Assembly (NCBI GenBank): GCA_023362775.1
Contig: JALMGJ010000020.1
Coordinates: 9,070,501 to 9,134,500 of the forward strand
Length of the DNA stretch: 64,000 bases
From: Charina bottae
Taxonomy: Eukaryota > Chordata > Lepidosauria > Squamata > Charinaidae
Direction of reading: 5' to 3'
The stretch's first letter is position 1; each line of letters starts with the position of its first letter. The position numbers were made by a program, and so were the translations under genes. Of the stretch, positions 37,010 to 48,945 are shown piece after piece. Under the pieces are notes generated by a model, which saw only the letters and a list, made by a program, of their open reading frames with translations, ran no database searches and was not told where the DNA came from.

Positions 37010-37175
37010 TTCAGAAGTGGCTCGGGCAGATGCCTCCCTAATTCACTGAAGTATGAGGAGGAGGTACAGTAGAATCAGACTTGCAAGGTTCTGTTTTTAT
37101 AGCCAATCTCAACAAAAGTAGTTTTAGCCTTCCTGTGGAGTTGATTTTCTGGTCTGGTCTACCTAGTGGGATTGA
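37010..37175 (+). mobile_element. LTR-like terminus, diverged
   Basis: AGACTTGCAAGGTTCTGTTTTTATAGCC in parts, CAACAAAAGTAG and TTTCTGGTCTGGTCTACCT run parallel to 45655-45752. The terminal GGCTGACA is decayed (GGATTGAGA). Confidence 0.5.
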
Positions 37176-37215
37176 GATCCACTAACTAGTTGGTGAATAA
37201 AGTTGCTCAGACATG

Positions 37216-37781
37216 TATTGTCGAAGGCTTTCACGGCCGGAGTTCAATGGCTGTTGTGGGTCTTCCGGGCTGTGTGGCCGTGTTCTGGAAGTTGTGGTTC
37301 CTAACGTTAAGCAAACGGGACACAAAATCCTATTTGAAAACACAGAAATACTGGACAACACCAAAAGCCACTACACCAGATTATACAGAGAAGCCATTGA
37401 AATTCATAAACACCAGCACAGTTAGAATAAAAAAGAAGAAAGTTTAAAAATTAGCAAAACCTGGCTACCAGTCCTGAAAAACACAGCCTGCAAAAGGTCA
37501 ACGAACTCAGTCCAACCACCAGGATATGGGAATACTTCTCACAATGAACATGCTAATCACGCTAATCAGCCACTCGTTAACATTTCAACACAACAAAAAA
37601 CCCCACCTAATCTCCTATAATTTAGCTATAAATAGAACATTGCCACTCTACCTGGGCACAGATATTTTGCTTCTATCTGTGCTCCTGCCCTCTGAAGATG
37701 CTGGCCACAGATGCTGGCGAAACGTTAGGAACCACAACTTCCAGAACACGGCCACACAGCCCGGAAGACCCACAACAGCCA
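37216..37781 (+). mobile_element. Penelope-like element, 566 bp, inverted termini, 13-bp TSD
   Basis: TTGCTCAGACATG at 37203-37215 and 37782-37794 is a perfect target duplication. The left end (about 37224-37308: ACGGCCGGAGTTCAATGGCTG, TCTTCCGGGCTGTGTGGCCG, AACTTCC in complement) recurs inverted at about 37726-37781. Between them the protein fragment ILDNTKSHYTRLYREAIEIHK followed by KTWLPVLKN is the C-terminal tail of Penelope-like polymerases. The GIY-YIG and reverse transcriptase domains are absent. Before the right terminus lies the phrase CCCTCTGAAGATGCTGGCCACAG, common at PLE ends. Confidence 0.88.
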
Positions 37782-37794
37782 TTGCTCAGACATG

Positions 37795-38385
37795 CTTGGA
37801 GTTGGACTCTGGGCAAGTCTGGTTGAGGTGCTGAGGGCTCAGTCTGATGGTGTGTTCTAGCATGCGTTTGAGTCAGTGACTCTTGAGAATGTGGATAGAA
37901 TTCTCCTAGTTGTAGATATTAGCCCCCCCTCCCTCAAGGTCCATAGAATTTCTGTCTTTAATCATGGATGGAGTAGCACTTCCCCATTCAAAATTGGTGT
38001 GCAATCTGGAGGTGTTAGACTCACACCTCCTGCTCAAAGAGCAGGTGGAAGCTGTAGACAATAAGGCCTTTGTACAGCTTCATTTTATGCATCCCCTCCT
38101 GAATCAGGAGACCCTTCAGACAGTCACTCATGCCCTAGCCACATTGTGGCTCAACTCCTGAAATGCTCTACCTGGGGCTACCCTTGAAGACTACTCAGAA
38201 GCTTCAACTGATCCAGAATGCAGCAGCATGGGCAATGATGGGCATGCCTTAGCATGTTCATGTGACATCACTGCGTTGTGAGCTGCACTAGTTGTTGGTG
38301 TGCTTCTGGATGCAATTAAAGGTGCTTCTTATCACCTAAAAAGCCCTACATGGCATAGGACCATGTGTAAAATTTCATGCAGATT
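37795..38385 (+). mobile_element. L2-type LINE, degraded RT and C-terminal region
   Basis: The plus-strand translation VALPHSKLVCNLEVLDSHLLL, QETLQTVTHALA and later CCAGAATGCAGCAGCATGGGC at DNA level follow VALPHSDPVRNLGVLLDSQLLL, QEALRTVTHALV and QNAAARAV of the young L2. Indels break the frame repeatedly. The Penelope insertion lies immediately upstream. Confidence 0.75.
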
Positions 38386-38495
38386 GTATCACCTTCACTG
38401 TCTTAGCTACCTTTTAAAAAGTCTAGCCTATTATTTCAAAGATGAGTGCAGCCATCTAGTTTGGGTAGGAGAAGAAGCAAGAAGCAAGAATTATA

Positions 38496-38963
38496 CAGGT
38501 AGTCCTCATTTAGCAGCTGCCTCAGATAGTGACTGTTTGCAATTACAACAGCGATGAAAAAGTAACTTTGCCACCAGTGCCTGCATTTACAACAACAAAA
38601 ACCTTCAGTGTTAAACTGATTAAGATCTGGTCAATTTCAGGCAGCAGCTTCCGGAGGGTTCTAATCAACTAATTAAGGATACAGAGCTGAGCTTGTAAAC
38701 TTGTGTTTAGCATTTTTTAGGGACACACCTCAGAGGAAAGCAGCTCAGGAAGAGATAGCTTGTTTAAACAATGTCTCTGCCCTGTGAGGGGGAAAAAACA
38801 GGTCAGGCACAGGACACTGTACGAGAGAACTTTATCTGAATGAGACAGCAGCAACCAGTGATCTTCAGTCTCTCTCTCTCAGTCACTTGGTTCACTTAGT
38901 GACTGTGTCGCTTAATGACCATTTCACTGGAACCAATTGCAGTCACTAAACAAGGACTACCTG
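38496..38963. mobile_element. Tc1/mariner-like non-autonomous element, 468 bp
   Basis: Begins CAGGTAGTCCTCATTTAGC and ends CAAGGACTACCTG, terminal inverted repeats, with TA on both sides (38494-38495, 38964-38965), the target duplication of the Tc1/mariner superfamily. No transposase frame. Its first 80 and last 80 bases match the 227-bp copy at 61113-61339; its centre (about 38590-38860) is absent from that copy. Confidence 0.85.
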
Positions 38964-39112
38964 TATTTGTTTTTGTTTTAAATCTCTACATTTTAGACTG
39001 TACCACAACTATGTAAGTATTATTCATTCTGAAAATGCAAAGGCATGATCTCAAAGAGAACAAAATCCCTCTAAGGTAGTTTTCAGTTTCTGGTCATCAT
39101 TTTTCACTCACT

Positions 39113-40061
39113 GATTTATTTATTTATTTATTTATTTATAATTAAAATTTTGCCACCGCCCCTCTCCCCCAGAAAGGGGGACTCTGGGCGGTTTACAATA
39201 GAAACCATATTAAAACAATAGGTATAAAAACATCTAAGGTATAAATATACGATTTACCAAATATAAATATAAATTAGTATAAAATCCAAGTGGTCATAAA
39301 AATCTAAATCAGTGAGGAGAGCTCTAAGGCGCCAGCCACCCCCAAGAATGGCTACTCCCCTTCCCACCCCAAGCGAGACAGCAGAGCCAAGTCTTCATGT
39401 TCTTCCGGAAGGCCAGGAGCAATGCGGCCTGTCTCACCTCTGGGGGCAGAATGTTCCAGAGGGCGGGGGCCACTGCAGAGAAGGCCCACTTTCTGGACCC
39501 CACCAAATGAAGTTCTTTTGCAGACGGGGTCTGTAACATGCCCTCTCTGCATGACCGGGTGGGACGGGTAGATGTCATGGGGATGAGACGGTCCCTCAGG
39601 CAACCTGGACCCATGCCATGTAGGGCTTTAAAGGTCATAACCAACACCCTGAATTGGACCCGGAAGCAAACTGGTACCCAATGCAGCTTGTGCAGTAGTG
39701 GTGTCACGTGTGCTGATCTTGGGGCACCAAGAACTGCCCGCGCAGCTGCATTCTGGACCAGCTGAAGCTTCTGGATACTCTTCAAAGGTAGCCCCATGTA
39801 GAGCGCATTGCAATAGTCTATATGGGAGATGACTGGGGCATGAGTGACTGTTCGAATGGCCTCTCGATCCAGGAATGGGCATAACTGGTGCACAACACGA
39901 AGTTGCGCAAAGGCCCTTCTGGCCACGACTGCCACCTGCTCTTTGAGCAGGAGTCATGAGTCCAGAAGAACCCCCAAATTCCACACTGGGTCTGTCTGGG
40001 GTAGTGCAACCCCATCCAAAACTAAAGATGACAATTTCCCGGATACAGAGGAGCCATTACC
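39113..40061 (-). mobile_element. L2-type LINE, 5'-truncated, C-terminal ORF open
   Basis: Minus-strand frame 39935-39324 (203 codons) covers the C-terminus: RRAFAQLRVV, ISHIDYCNALYMGLPL, KLQLVQNAAARAVLG and FRVLVMTFKALHGMGPG. It is the same subfamily as the 12345-16722 copy, with many codon-level substitutions. The 3' UTR (39140-39300) and an ATTT tail at 39113-39139 are intact. The 5' end is cut near 40061. It lacks the catalytic YADD. Confidence 0.88.
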
Positions 40062-40499
40062 ACAATGTGTTGATTAATAGTTGTATGTATGTCATTAGAA
40101 TGCACATTCGATAGGTCAGAAGCATTTCTGGAATAAAGCAAATAGATAGAATAGTCACACCATTATTTCTATCATCCATAAAAGACTGACAGTAGATATT
40201 CTTATCAATAAAGTTTCTGATGACCTTGGTGTCTCTGGTTAGCAATTTTGGAGACTTTTACAGAAAAGCAAGCTCAAATAATTAAGTGTTCCTTTAATCT
40301 CCCTATCTCGTATATTGAGACAGAATGAGATAATGACACTATTATTTAAATTTCATTTCTTCCTTTTGTACCAGAACTAGGATGAAACTTTAAGACAATA
40401 GTATGCCAATCATATCATTTTAATATTTGAGTATTTCTCACTAATGCAATATACTTGGACCAAAAACAATTCTGAACAAAGAGACTGCCACACAGATGG
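40062..40499. other. Intronic sequence, nothing recognised
   Basis: AT-rich. Confidence 0.4.
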
Positions 40500-40690
40500 A
40501 AACCTCTATTTATTTTATTTTTATTTATTTATTTTCTATCCTGCCCTTATTATTTTTTATAAATAACTCAAGGCGGGGAACATACCTATTACTCCTTCCT
40601 CCTCCTATTTTCCCCACAATGACAACCCTGTGAGGTGAGTTGGGCTGAGAGAGAGTGAATACTTCGGGGCACTGACCTAGATGAGATTCA
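40500..40690 (-). mobile_element. SINE with LINE-like tail
   Basis: In reverse complement: CACTCTCTCTCAGCCCAACTC, CTCACAGGGTTGTC, GGAGGAAGGAG and CGCCTTGAGTTATTTATAAAA, ending in an AAATAAAT tail. The same tail opens at 63938-64000. The tRNA-like head is not clear. Confidence 0.6.
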
Positions 40691-43600
40691 GAGGTTTGGC
40701 TGGAATCTCTAACTCAGTTACACTTGCTTTTGAAAGGACATGCTGGACTGTACTCTCACAGAAAACCTAGCCAATCTAGATGGAAGCACACTGAAAATGA
40801 GAATAAGCCTCTGGGCTCTCTGGCTACACTATTTCCAGAATCATCTCAGGCTACAGAAGCTTCTGCTTCAAGATCTTATGGATTGCCTTTGTTTCTTTTA
40901 CAAATGAGATCATTGCCATCTCAGTGCCCTTCTCGCTGGGTGGCTTTCCGTCCCATTAATCCAGTCATTTGTTTTTGTTAATTTGATGCTTTAATTGTCT
41001 TAAATGCAAGCAGATTGTTGGGACCCTCACATTGGAAGCCCAATGCTGAGATAAACTAGAAAAACGAAAAACAGACATCTTCAGCTGGGTAATAGAAAAG
41101 GCTTGCTTTATTCTCCATGTTTTCAGGCCGCATTAAGAATACTTCAGTTTCTTAACAGAACATAAACTCAGGGAAACAACAACAACGAGCCTCTTTTCAG
41201 CTTCTTTAGAGAAGCAGTCACATGGGATGGTCAGCTTTCTGTTTATTTCTTTAAACTGGCAGGACAGCATTTATTTAATACTAGCACGACAATCTGCCCC
41301 TTTGGCTCATTTGTAATATTAAAGGCAACCTTTTGACGTTGCCCATGATTGAAAATGAGCCTCTTTTGTTCTTCCAGTCTTGCATTCTTCACTTCTCCCT
41401 TTATTGCTGTTAGTTTACTACACAGTCGATCCAGGTAACTACTGCTTTCAGATGACTCACTGCTCTTCTTTCCAATCAGTCCTCTTGTTAACAATTTGAA
41501 TTGTTATCTATATTTCCATGTCCTCCCATTACATTAACTTTTAACCCAAGTGTTTTGAGCACAGCACACCAGCGCTCTACTCTCAGAGGCTAAAGTTTCA
41601 GCCTAAGCTTTGCAAAACATTTGTAGAAGTCAGCAGTCAAACTGAACCGTGAGAGCAACAAATTTCGGCTTGGGGTGGGGGAGAGAAGGCAACAAAACAT
41701 CTCAGTTCATTAATTGCCCATGGGCAGCTGAAGCTCTCACTCTGTTTTTAATATTTAGTATGATTCACTGTACTGTCATACATGGCTACATGCTGCTGTG
41801 AGAGTATGCATGTAACAGCAGGAACTGGAACTGAATTGCAGATCAAGCAGAGAAAAAAGGCAGTAAAAATACACTTATAGGCAGATATACACACAAGGGA
41901 AACAGAGCATTTCATTGTCTCTAGGATTCTTGCTTTGCTAAAGACTCTCATGAGTAGAAAGTATAGGCAATAATCCTTGCATTATTACCTTCTAAACATT
42001 TAGTTAATGCACAAATCAGGATACTCCATTACTAGAGGGGAAAAAATGGGGTGGGGGACAGAATGACAAATGTCTTACATTGCAACCCACACTGAATAAA
42101 ACAAATAATATTTTTGCTGTTAAACTTTAACCTTGCATGCTTTTCTTCTAATCTAATAACAAACCAGAACAGCATTCATGGAATGTTAATGGCTAGAGTA
42201 ATAAATCCACCTTAATCCTTTTAAAAATAGATAGGATAGAGAGTAAACAAGAAAAGCTCCTCTTCTGCTTTTCTCTCCATTCCACCTTAAATAATGATGG
42301 CAAAAAGCCCTCTCTAAACTTCAGCTTTAGTATGTAAACAAAGCGCATCACCAAAATCCAATAGGTTTGCATTAACATTTATCAAAGCTATCAGCAGCAG
42401 ATGATTTTAGCTGTATTCCACATGCCATGAGATCTGACTTCTCTTTAAAAAAAAATTACATTGGACTAAATTTTCCAAGTGCTAAAGATTCAGTTCCTTT
42501 AAGCCTGCGATCATGACTGGGAGACAACCTTCCCTCCCTTGTTGATACCACTTGAACAGTTGATAGCAATATTTGTGTGATCTAATGCTATCTACCATTT
42601 TTGGCACCAGATGGATGCCAGATGGACAATGCCTTTTTTTGGACTCCAGTCCTAAACATCACTGGAGATGGGGTCAAGTCTGGTCAGCTGGCCATCTCAA
42701 ATGGCACTTCAAAACAAGACAATTGAGGAGAAGACAGCAACATCTGTTCCAAATTTATATTATTTATAGAAAATAATATGAAGTTAATATAGAGCTTCAA
42801 ACAAACAAAGGTTCTAGCCTCCATACACTTTGCCTTGCAATTGGACCACTAGTGTCCCCTCTGAATTTAAAATATAATCAATATACTTTTCTCTTTCAAC
42901 AGTTGAGTTACAATACCTCAGTGCAAAAATCCAGATGACTTCAAGATGACAGCAAAGAGGCCCATTTCTACTTTTTCGGTGTTTGCCTGGATTTTTGCAA
43001 CCCAACTATGGTGGCCATATGCAATAGTACCGTGAACACGGTACTCCCAAGACAGAGCAAGAGAACTTTCTTTCAAATAGCAAAACAGGACAACAAAGCA
43101 AAACAAGCGGATGGCTCTGAGTTTGGAAAGGCTGAGACTGCGTAGGAAGCAGGCAAAGGCAAGAGAAAGAAGAGAGTGGGGCAGAGACCTATTAGAAGTA
43201 TCAATGTTTTAATTTGGTTTTTCAGAAGGCAGGTCTGTCTTTCAAATTGGATGTAGCACCAATTGCTTAATGGACCAGATGTGATTTTTCAAAAGGAGCT
43301 TCCTCCCTTCCTTTCTTTATGTATAAAAGAAAAAGAATGCCCTTAAGTTTAGAATGAGGTCTGCAGGAAAATACAGCTGACTTCAAAGCAGTCTCCACTC
43401 TGCAATTTTCTTCATAGAGAAGTTATGATAAACAGGTTATGTGGTTCCCTAAGGTTACCATGGAAACCTTTTCTTTTCAGGCCATCATTTCCAAAGGTAC
43501 AATTTGCATCAAAATGACAGAACTTGATTTTTTGGGGGGAGGGGGGGAGGAGATTCAAGAGAGGTCATGCCAGCATGTTTTACTGCTATTATTTCAAAAC

Positions 43601-45171
43601 TTGTGGACGTAACATTTAAAGGAAAGATGTATTAATACATCTAAACTTCTTAGTGGCTGAGTAGAAATTAACTGATATTTCATTGGTTATTAACTGGTAT
43701 CAGGAGAAATTAATCTTTGGATGCAAGAATAGATATTAAATATTACTTTCTGTTGCGTCTGATAGCTATTTTCTCTGATACTGCCTCATGCAATTATTCT
43801 ATACTAAGGATGTGTTTTAGATTTTGGATGATGGCAGGACAGTCATGGGGAAGATAGTTTTCTATCATTCTGATAAGCTTTCGCCTTTCTGAATAAGAAA
43901 ATAAGCCTTCTAACAATGGTAAATTAAACCAATACTTTATTTACAATCCATACTTCTTGCAAATGGCAACTGCTATAATATGATTTGTTCCTTCTAAGCT
44001 GAAAATTATTTATAAATGCAATGTTGTTGATATAATCAGCAATAAAATTACCACCTATCTACATTTACTATATATATATTAAGAATTTTGAACATGAACA
44101 TATGAAACATATATTTTAACACCTAAAATGGACTCTTGGTCCATTTTACGTATACTTTAGAAATGGCAAATATATTGATTTGGTTTCTCTATGTTTTGTG
44201 ATTTTTTGCAGATCTGTCAAGTTCATTGAAATTACTTTGCAGTAAAAATAATATATTTCTTGCTTCAATTATTATTCCTCCAAACATGCATTTTTCTTTG
44301 CAATTTTGCCTAATACACCCAATAAATATACCCAATTTATGAAAATATCAATATAACACTTTTTGTACATGTTCTTCATTATATTATCCTTAGTATAATT
44401 TTTGTATTATTAAATTGTGGAATTCAGAAATATGGTGAAATGGTGATGAAATTTCAATTTGTACATTAGTTCGAAAATGGGAAAATGGGGAATGAAACAA
44501 GTTTGCATTCAAATACAAAATAAATTGTGTTTCTACCCATTACTATTATATAGTAGCTCCAAAGGAGCTCTCTAATTTCACTAGAGGAAGCAGATCTGCG
44601 TATATATTTTTTTCATAAATGAACATGCTCCCTTCCAATGAAATAAATATGGCAGATCCCATAAAAGATGTGTATGTCTACACTGAATGACTGGGAAGGG
44701 AATAGTGAAGAGGGAATACAAGCAGTAAATAACAATTCATTTATGGCTCAGAGGATTTGAAAAACATTTGCATCTGCCTCAACAAAATGAATTGAGTTTT
44801 TGATGGTTCTTTGTAGATAAATATAAAAATGACAACTCAAATACTATTTTTCCAACATTACTAATACAGTTTCATTGAAAATATTATCTTACTATTTGAC
44901 TTTTGGCTAGTTCCAATATTACACTCTTCTTAGTATCATTAATTATTTGTTTAAAAGCTGTGTAAATCATGATTTCTTCCAGGTAGTTTGTTAGAAAAAA
45001 CCTAAAGTATTGGAAAGACATAAAGTGTTGGTTTCACAAATGGGAGCTTTTACTGTGAATAGCTGGGAAAGAACGTCGTAGCACTATATGGGTTTTTTTC
45101 CTTGAAAAGTTTAAAGTATAACAAAAATGCAGGATATCCTATAAACTTCATTTAAGTGTGAATGTTTCATA
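40691..45171. other. Intronic sequence, no recognised elements
   Basis: About 4.5 kb of AT-rich sequence, the longest block here without a recognisable mobile element. Open frames are short and without motif. Confidence 0.45.
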
Positions 45172-45179
45172 CTGTAATG

Positions 45180-45482
45180 CAGAGCTTTCCAAACTGTGTG
45201 TCGCGACACAAAAGTGTGTCGCCACACACAGTGTGGTGTGTCGCCACACCACCCGGAAGCAGCGGTGCACGCGTGCACGGCGGCCGCCATGCACGCGCGC
45301 ACCGCCGCACGCCCCTCCCGCGCTGCCACCGTGCGCGCGCGCACCGCCGCACGCCCCCCGCGCCACTGCCGTGCGCGCCGCCGCACGCCGCCACACGCCC
45401 CCGCGCGCCATCGCCGTGCGTGCGCGTATCGCCGCCGCCACCACCGGGTGTGTCGCCAGCGGCGGCACTTTGGAAAGCCCTG
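45180..45482. mobile_element. hAT-type MITE, 303 bp, CpG-dense, perfect TSD
   Basis: Same ends as 3517-3751 (CAGAGCTTTCCAAACTG ... CTTTGGAAAGCCCTG). CTGTAATG at 45172-45179 and 45483-45490 is a perfect 8-bp duplication. The centre (45291-45445) is a GC-rich tandem repeat of about 40 bp, with CCGCCGCACGCC cores. I count roughly 45 CpG in 45241-45450. Frames of 100-140 codons on both strands are repeat artefacts rich in Arg, Ala and Pro. Confidence 0.92.
45291..45445. repeat. GC-rich minisatellite, period about 40 bp
   Basis: Units start at 45291, 45331, 45371 and 45416 (40, 40, 45 and 30 bp), each beginning G(T/C)(G/A)CG(C/T)GCG-like and containing CCGCCGCACGCC or a close variant. Confidence 0.75.
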
Positions 45483-45589
45483 CTGTAATGGAATGTGAGA
45501 ATGACCTTGGAAGACAGGGGGAAGAGATGCTGCCTAGGGAACAATCAGATAACGATCAGGGGGAGGAGCCCACAACTGAATAACAGACA

Positions 45590-45774
45590 GTGAATAACAG
45601 ACAGTGAAAGAAACTTAGAAAGGATTTGCCCTAACTGATCAGGTGGTAAAAAGGCAGGGCGGGAGATTTGTACTTTCAGACTTACAAGATTCTGTTAATG
45701 TAGCCTAACAATAAAGTAGCTCATCTGGTGGTGTTTCCTATCTGGTTTACCTGGGGGTGGGGCTGGGGCTGACA
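45590..45774 (+). mobile_element. LTR-like 3' terminus
   Basis: AGACTTACAAGATTCTGTTAA, CTAACAATAAAGTAG, TTTCCTATCTGGTTTACC and the end GGGGCTGACA. This is the best preserved member of a four-copy group in the window (others at 12218-12330, 37010-37175 and 63878-63937). The 5' end of the LTR is unclear; it may extend left towards 45494, next to the hAT insertion. No gag, pol or env sequence is nearby, so it is a solo LTR or fragment. Confidence 0.55.
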
Positions 45775-46275
45775 TATACACAGGTTCACTGAAAGCAAGG
45801 CAGATAGTAAAATTATTGCCCAAACATTTGAGTTAAGATTTCAAAATGACAGAACTATAGTATTCATTCTGAACTATGTTGGTTAAACTATCAGCAGCAA
45901 ACTTTATGAATGTGTGTTTAGGATGGTAAGCAAATTCCAGCAGAGGGCATTTTAGATTTTATGTAACTCCTACAGAGCTTTGAAAAGGAGATGACATCTT
46001 GGGATATTGCTATATTTTCCCGCTGTGCAGATCATCAACATTACAAATGCAGAGATGCCATTTAGAACTACACAAAATACACCACTGTGGTATAATACTT
46101 AAGGTGTTGTCTGGCACTGGGGATACCCTGGTTCTAGTTCATTGGGTGATTTTGCACCAAACACTCTCTCTCTAAGCCCAACAAGTCTCACAGGATAGTT
46201 TTTGTAAGGGAAAATGGAAGGAGGGAATATTATGTATATCACCTTGAGCTCCTCAAAAAAAAGGTAGTGATAGAT

Positions 46276-46334
<59 letters not shown>

Positions 46335-46819
46335 CAACCGATAGATCTGTATGTGACTGAAAACGGTGTTTGTTTTTAATTACATCAGTTTTGGATTTCG
46401 GCTTGTTCTGCTTCATTGAGGTCATCCATTTGTGCCAGGATCCTGACGCTGGAACATGGTTTAAGATGCTGAGCAACTTCTCTGTTCTTATTATATCCAA
46501 GGACAAGCAAGAAGAGGAACACATGCTGCTAATAACCAACAAGGAGGGGGAGAAAAATTGCCAGGGCCAAAATGCACATGGACTGCAAGCAGAATTTCCT
46601 AGGTTTCAGGAATCAGGGACTGGGGAAAATCTCTCTAGCTGTTCTGCAATTGCCACTCAGAGCAACAAGTATCAAAATAAATGGAATGATGGCTTGAATT
46701 TGTATTTGGTAGCTGTGTGCACACGCACATATAGACACATTCCAATAATTTGGTTCTTTTGGGGCTATTTGGGTGCATTAGACATAAAAGGGGAGCCAAA
46801 GTTGGTGTAGGCCCATTGC
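45775..46819. other. Intronic sequence with a (GATA)n
   Basis: AT-rich. Apart from the GATA array, no repeat or gene recognised. Confidence 0.45.
46275..46334. repeat. (GATA)n microsatellite
   Basis: About 15 GATA units. The run of Ser-Ile-Tyr-Leu codons in the overlapping minus frame (46099-46542) is produced by this array. Confidence 0.93.
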
Positions 46820-48415
46820 AAGGAAAAAGTATTGGGTGATAGTGAGAAGGCAGAATTTCTGAACTACTATTTTGTGTCTGTCCCCTCTTGGAAGAGAACT
46901 GGTGTTCTAGCTGATCATTGTTACCCTATAAGGGGGATGAAGCTGAAGATAGAAAAGAAAAATTGTAAGAGAGAACTTAGCTAATTTAAATGAATTCAAG
47001 TCCCCATGGCCAGCTGGATTCCATCCCAGGGTACTGAAGGAGCTAGTGGAGGAGTTTGGAGAACCACCCTTGGTAAGTACTGAGGGTTAGCAAGGTCCTA
47101 CGGACCGGAAGAGAGCAATGCCACCCCCATCTTCAAAAAGGAGAAGAAGGAATACTCAGGAAGCTACAGACCTGTCAGCTTGATGTGTATACTGGGCAAC
47201 GTTTTTAGAGAGATGAACCCTTGCATAGGCATGATGCAATTAACAGGAACAAGTGTAGATTTCTCACAAAGAAATCACGCCAGAGACTAACCGTCTCTCC
47301 TCCTTTGTAGAATTACTACCTTAGTTGATCAGAGAAATGCTACAGATATACTTGGAGCTCAGCAAACCTTTTGACAGAGCATCTCCTGATATTCTCCTTA
47401 ATGAAATGGAGAAACATGGGCGAGATGCTACTAGATTCAAAGTTGGCTGAATGACTGCATCCAAAAAGTGTTCATTAAATCATTCCACTTTGGACTGGAG
47501 GAAAGTATCGTTAAGATCACCATGCTGCTGTTGAACTTGTGAGACCATTTCTCACAAGCATTTAAGACCATTTCACAAGCTCAACAGCAGCATGGTGATC
47601 TTAACAATCCTCCTTTAGATGATAAAAGGACTTAAAATAACATCTCAATATAACCATGACCTAGCCCCAGGTGTAAGGTCACACAGCTACCTAGAAACAT
47701 ATTTAGGATTCCCTTACCAACTTTGCTCAGAGTGAAGAAGCTCCTTGGATAAGGAGCGAAACGTTTCCACTGAGAAAATAGAAATCCAGTTGACATGATT
47801 CAAGCTACAGACAACAGGGAGAAATGTAAAGTTCTTCAACTGAGTAGGAAAAATGGAAGTCACAAGTAGAGGATGGGGGAGACCTGGCTTAGCAGTAGTA
47901 CATGAGAAAGGGATCAGGCAGTCCTTTTCAACTAGAAGTTAAACATGAGCCAGCAGTGTGACGCAGCTGTATAAAAGGCAAATGCTCTCTTGGGAGGTAT
48001 TTAGAGGAATATAGAGTCCAGATCATGAGAAGAAATTCTACTCCCTTCTTGTCTGGTCAGACCCCACTTGAAATACTGTGTTCTGTTCTGGGCACCATAG
48101 CTCCAAAAGGATAGTAACAAATTGGAATAAGGTGGAAAGGGGTCTGAAATCAAGCCGTGCTGTATGAAAATGGGAACATTGAAGTTAGCAGAAGGGATGA
48201 CCAAAGGAGATTAGATAGCAGTCTTCCAGTGTCTGAAGCGTTGTCATCCAGGAGATGGAGTGGACTTATTCACTCCTGCCCCAGAGGGTAGGACCAGGAC
48301 CTACCATCAGGTTAGATGTCTGGTGGAATGTCCTGCCTGTACAAGCTGTCAGCCAGTAAAACAGACTGCCATATGAATTGGTGAATTTTCCTTCACTGGG
48401 GGTCTTGGATATTTC
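46820..48415 (+). mobile_element. CR1-type LINE, degraded and interrupted
   Basis: The plus-strand translation shows FLNYYFVSV, GFHPRVLKELVEE, and a decayed motif A (YLELSKPFDRASPDILLNEMEKHG, in parts). After a Penelope interruption (47510-47810) the later part carries the CR1 phrases ATGAGCCAGCAGTGTGACGCAGC and CCACTTGAAATACTGTGTTCTG, then a GAATTGGTGAATTTTCC segment. Stops and indels break all frames. The 3' tip resumes at 49185-49265 after two further insertions. Confidence 0.72.
47510..47810 (+). mobile_element. Penelope-like fragment with 33-bp inverted repeat
   Basis: Arms 47510-47542 and 47573-47605 are reverse complements at 32 of 33 positions, around a 30-base loop. Downstream, AAGAAGCTCCTTGGATAAGG and AGCGAAACGTTTCCACTGAG form a terminus typical of Penelope-like elements. 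No coding domain remains. Confidence 0.6.
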
Positions 48416-48421
48416 ATTTCA

Positions 48422-48944
48422 CAGAGATTATGTCTGCTTTTTAATATGCTGTCTAGGTTTGCCATAGCTTTCCTCCCAAAGAGCAAGCGTCTTTTAATTT
48501 CATGGCTGCAGTCACCGTCTGCGGTGATATTGGAGCCCAAGAAAATAAAATCTGTCACTGCTTCCATTTCTTCCCCTTCTATTTGCCAGGAAGTGATGGG
48601 ACCAGATGCCATGATCTGAGTTTTTTTAATGTTGAGTTTCAAGCCAGCTTTTGCACTCTCCTCTTTCACCTTCATCAAGAGGCTCTTTAGTTCCTCTTCA
48701 CTTTCTGCCATTAGGGTGGTATCGTCTGCATATCTGAGGTTGTTGATATTTCACCCAGCAATCTTAACTCCGGCTTGTGATTCATCCAGCCCGGCATTTC
48801 TCACGATGTACTCTGCATATAAGTTAAATAAGCAGGGTGATAATATGCAGCCTTGTCGTACTCCTTTCCCAATTTTGAACCAGTCGGTTGTTCCATGTCC
48901 GGTTCTAACTGTTGCTTCTTGACCCACATACAGGTTTCTCAAGA
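48422..48944 (-). mobile_element. BovB internal fragment
   Basis: Minus-strand translation: VRTGHGTTDWFKIGKGVRQG, CLFNLYAEYIVRNAGL, and after a stop LRYADDTTLMAESEEELKS and KKTQIMAS. TGA replaces an Arg codon just before NINNLRYADD. Both the 5' part and the usual 3' end are missing, so only about 520 bp from the middle of the reverse transcriptase remains. Confidence 0.88.
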
Positions 48945-48945
48945 G

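Noticed and set aside
45158..45583. Several 100-140 codon Arg/Ala/Pro-rich frames on both strands
   Set aside because: Produced by the GC-rich tandem repeat in the hAT MITE; six frames are open at once, which is not a coding signature.
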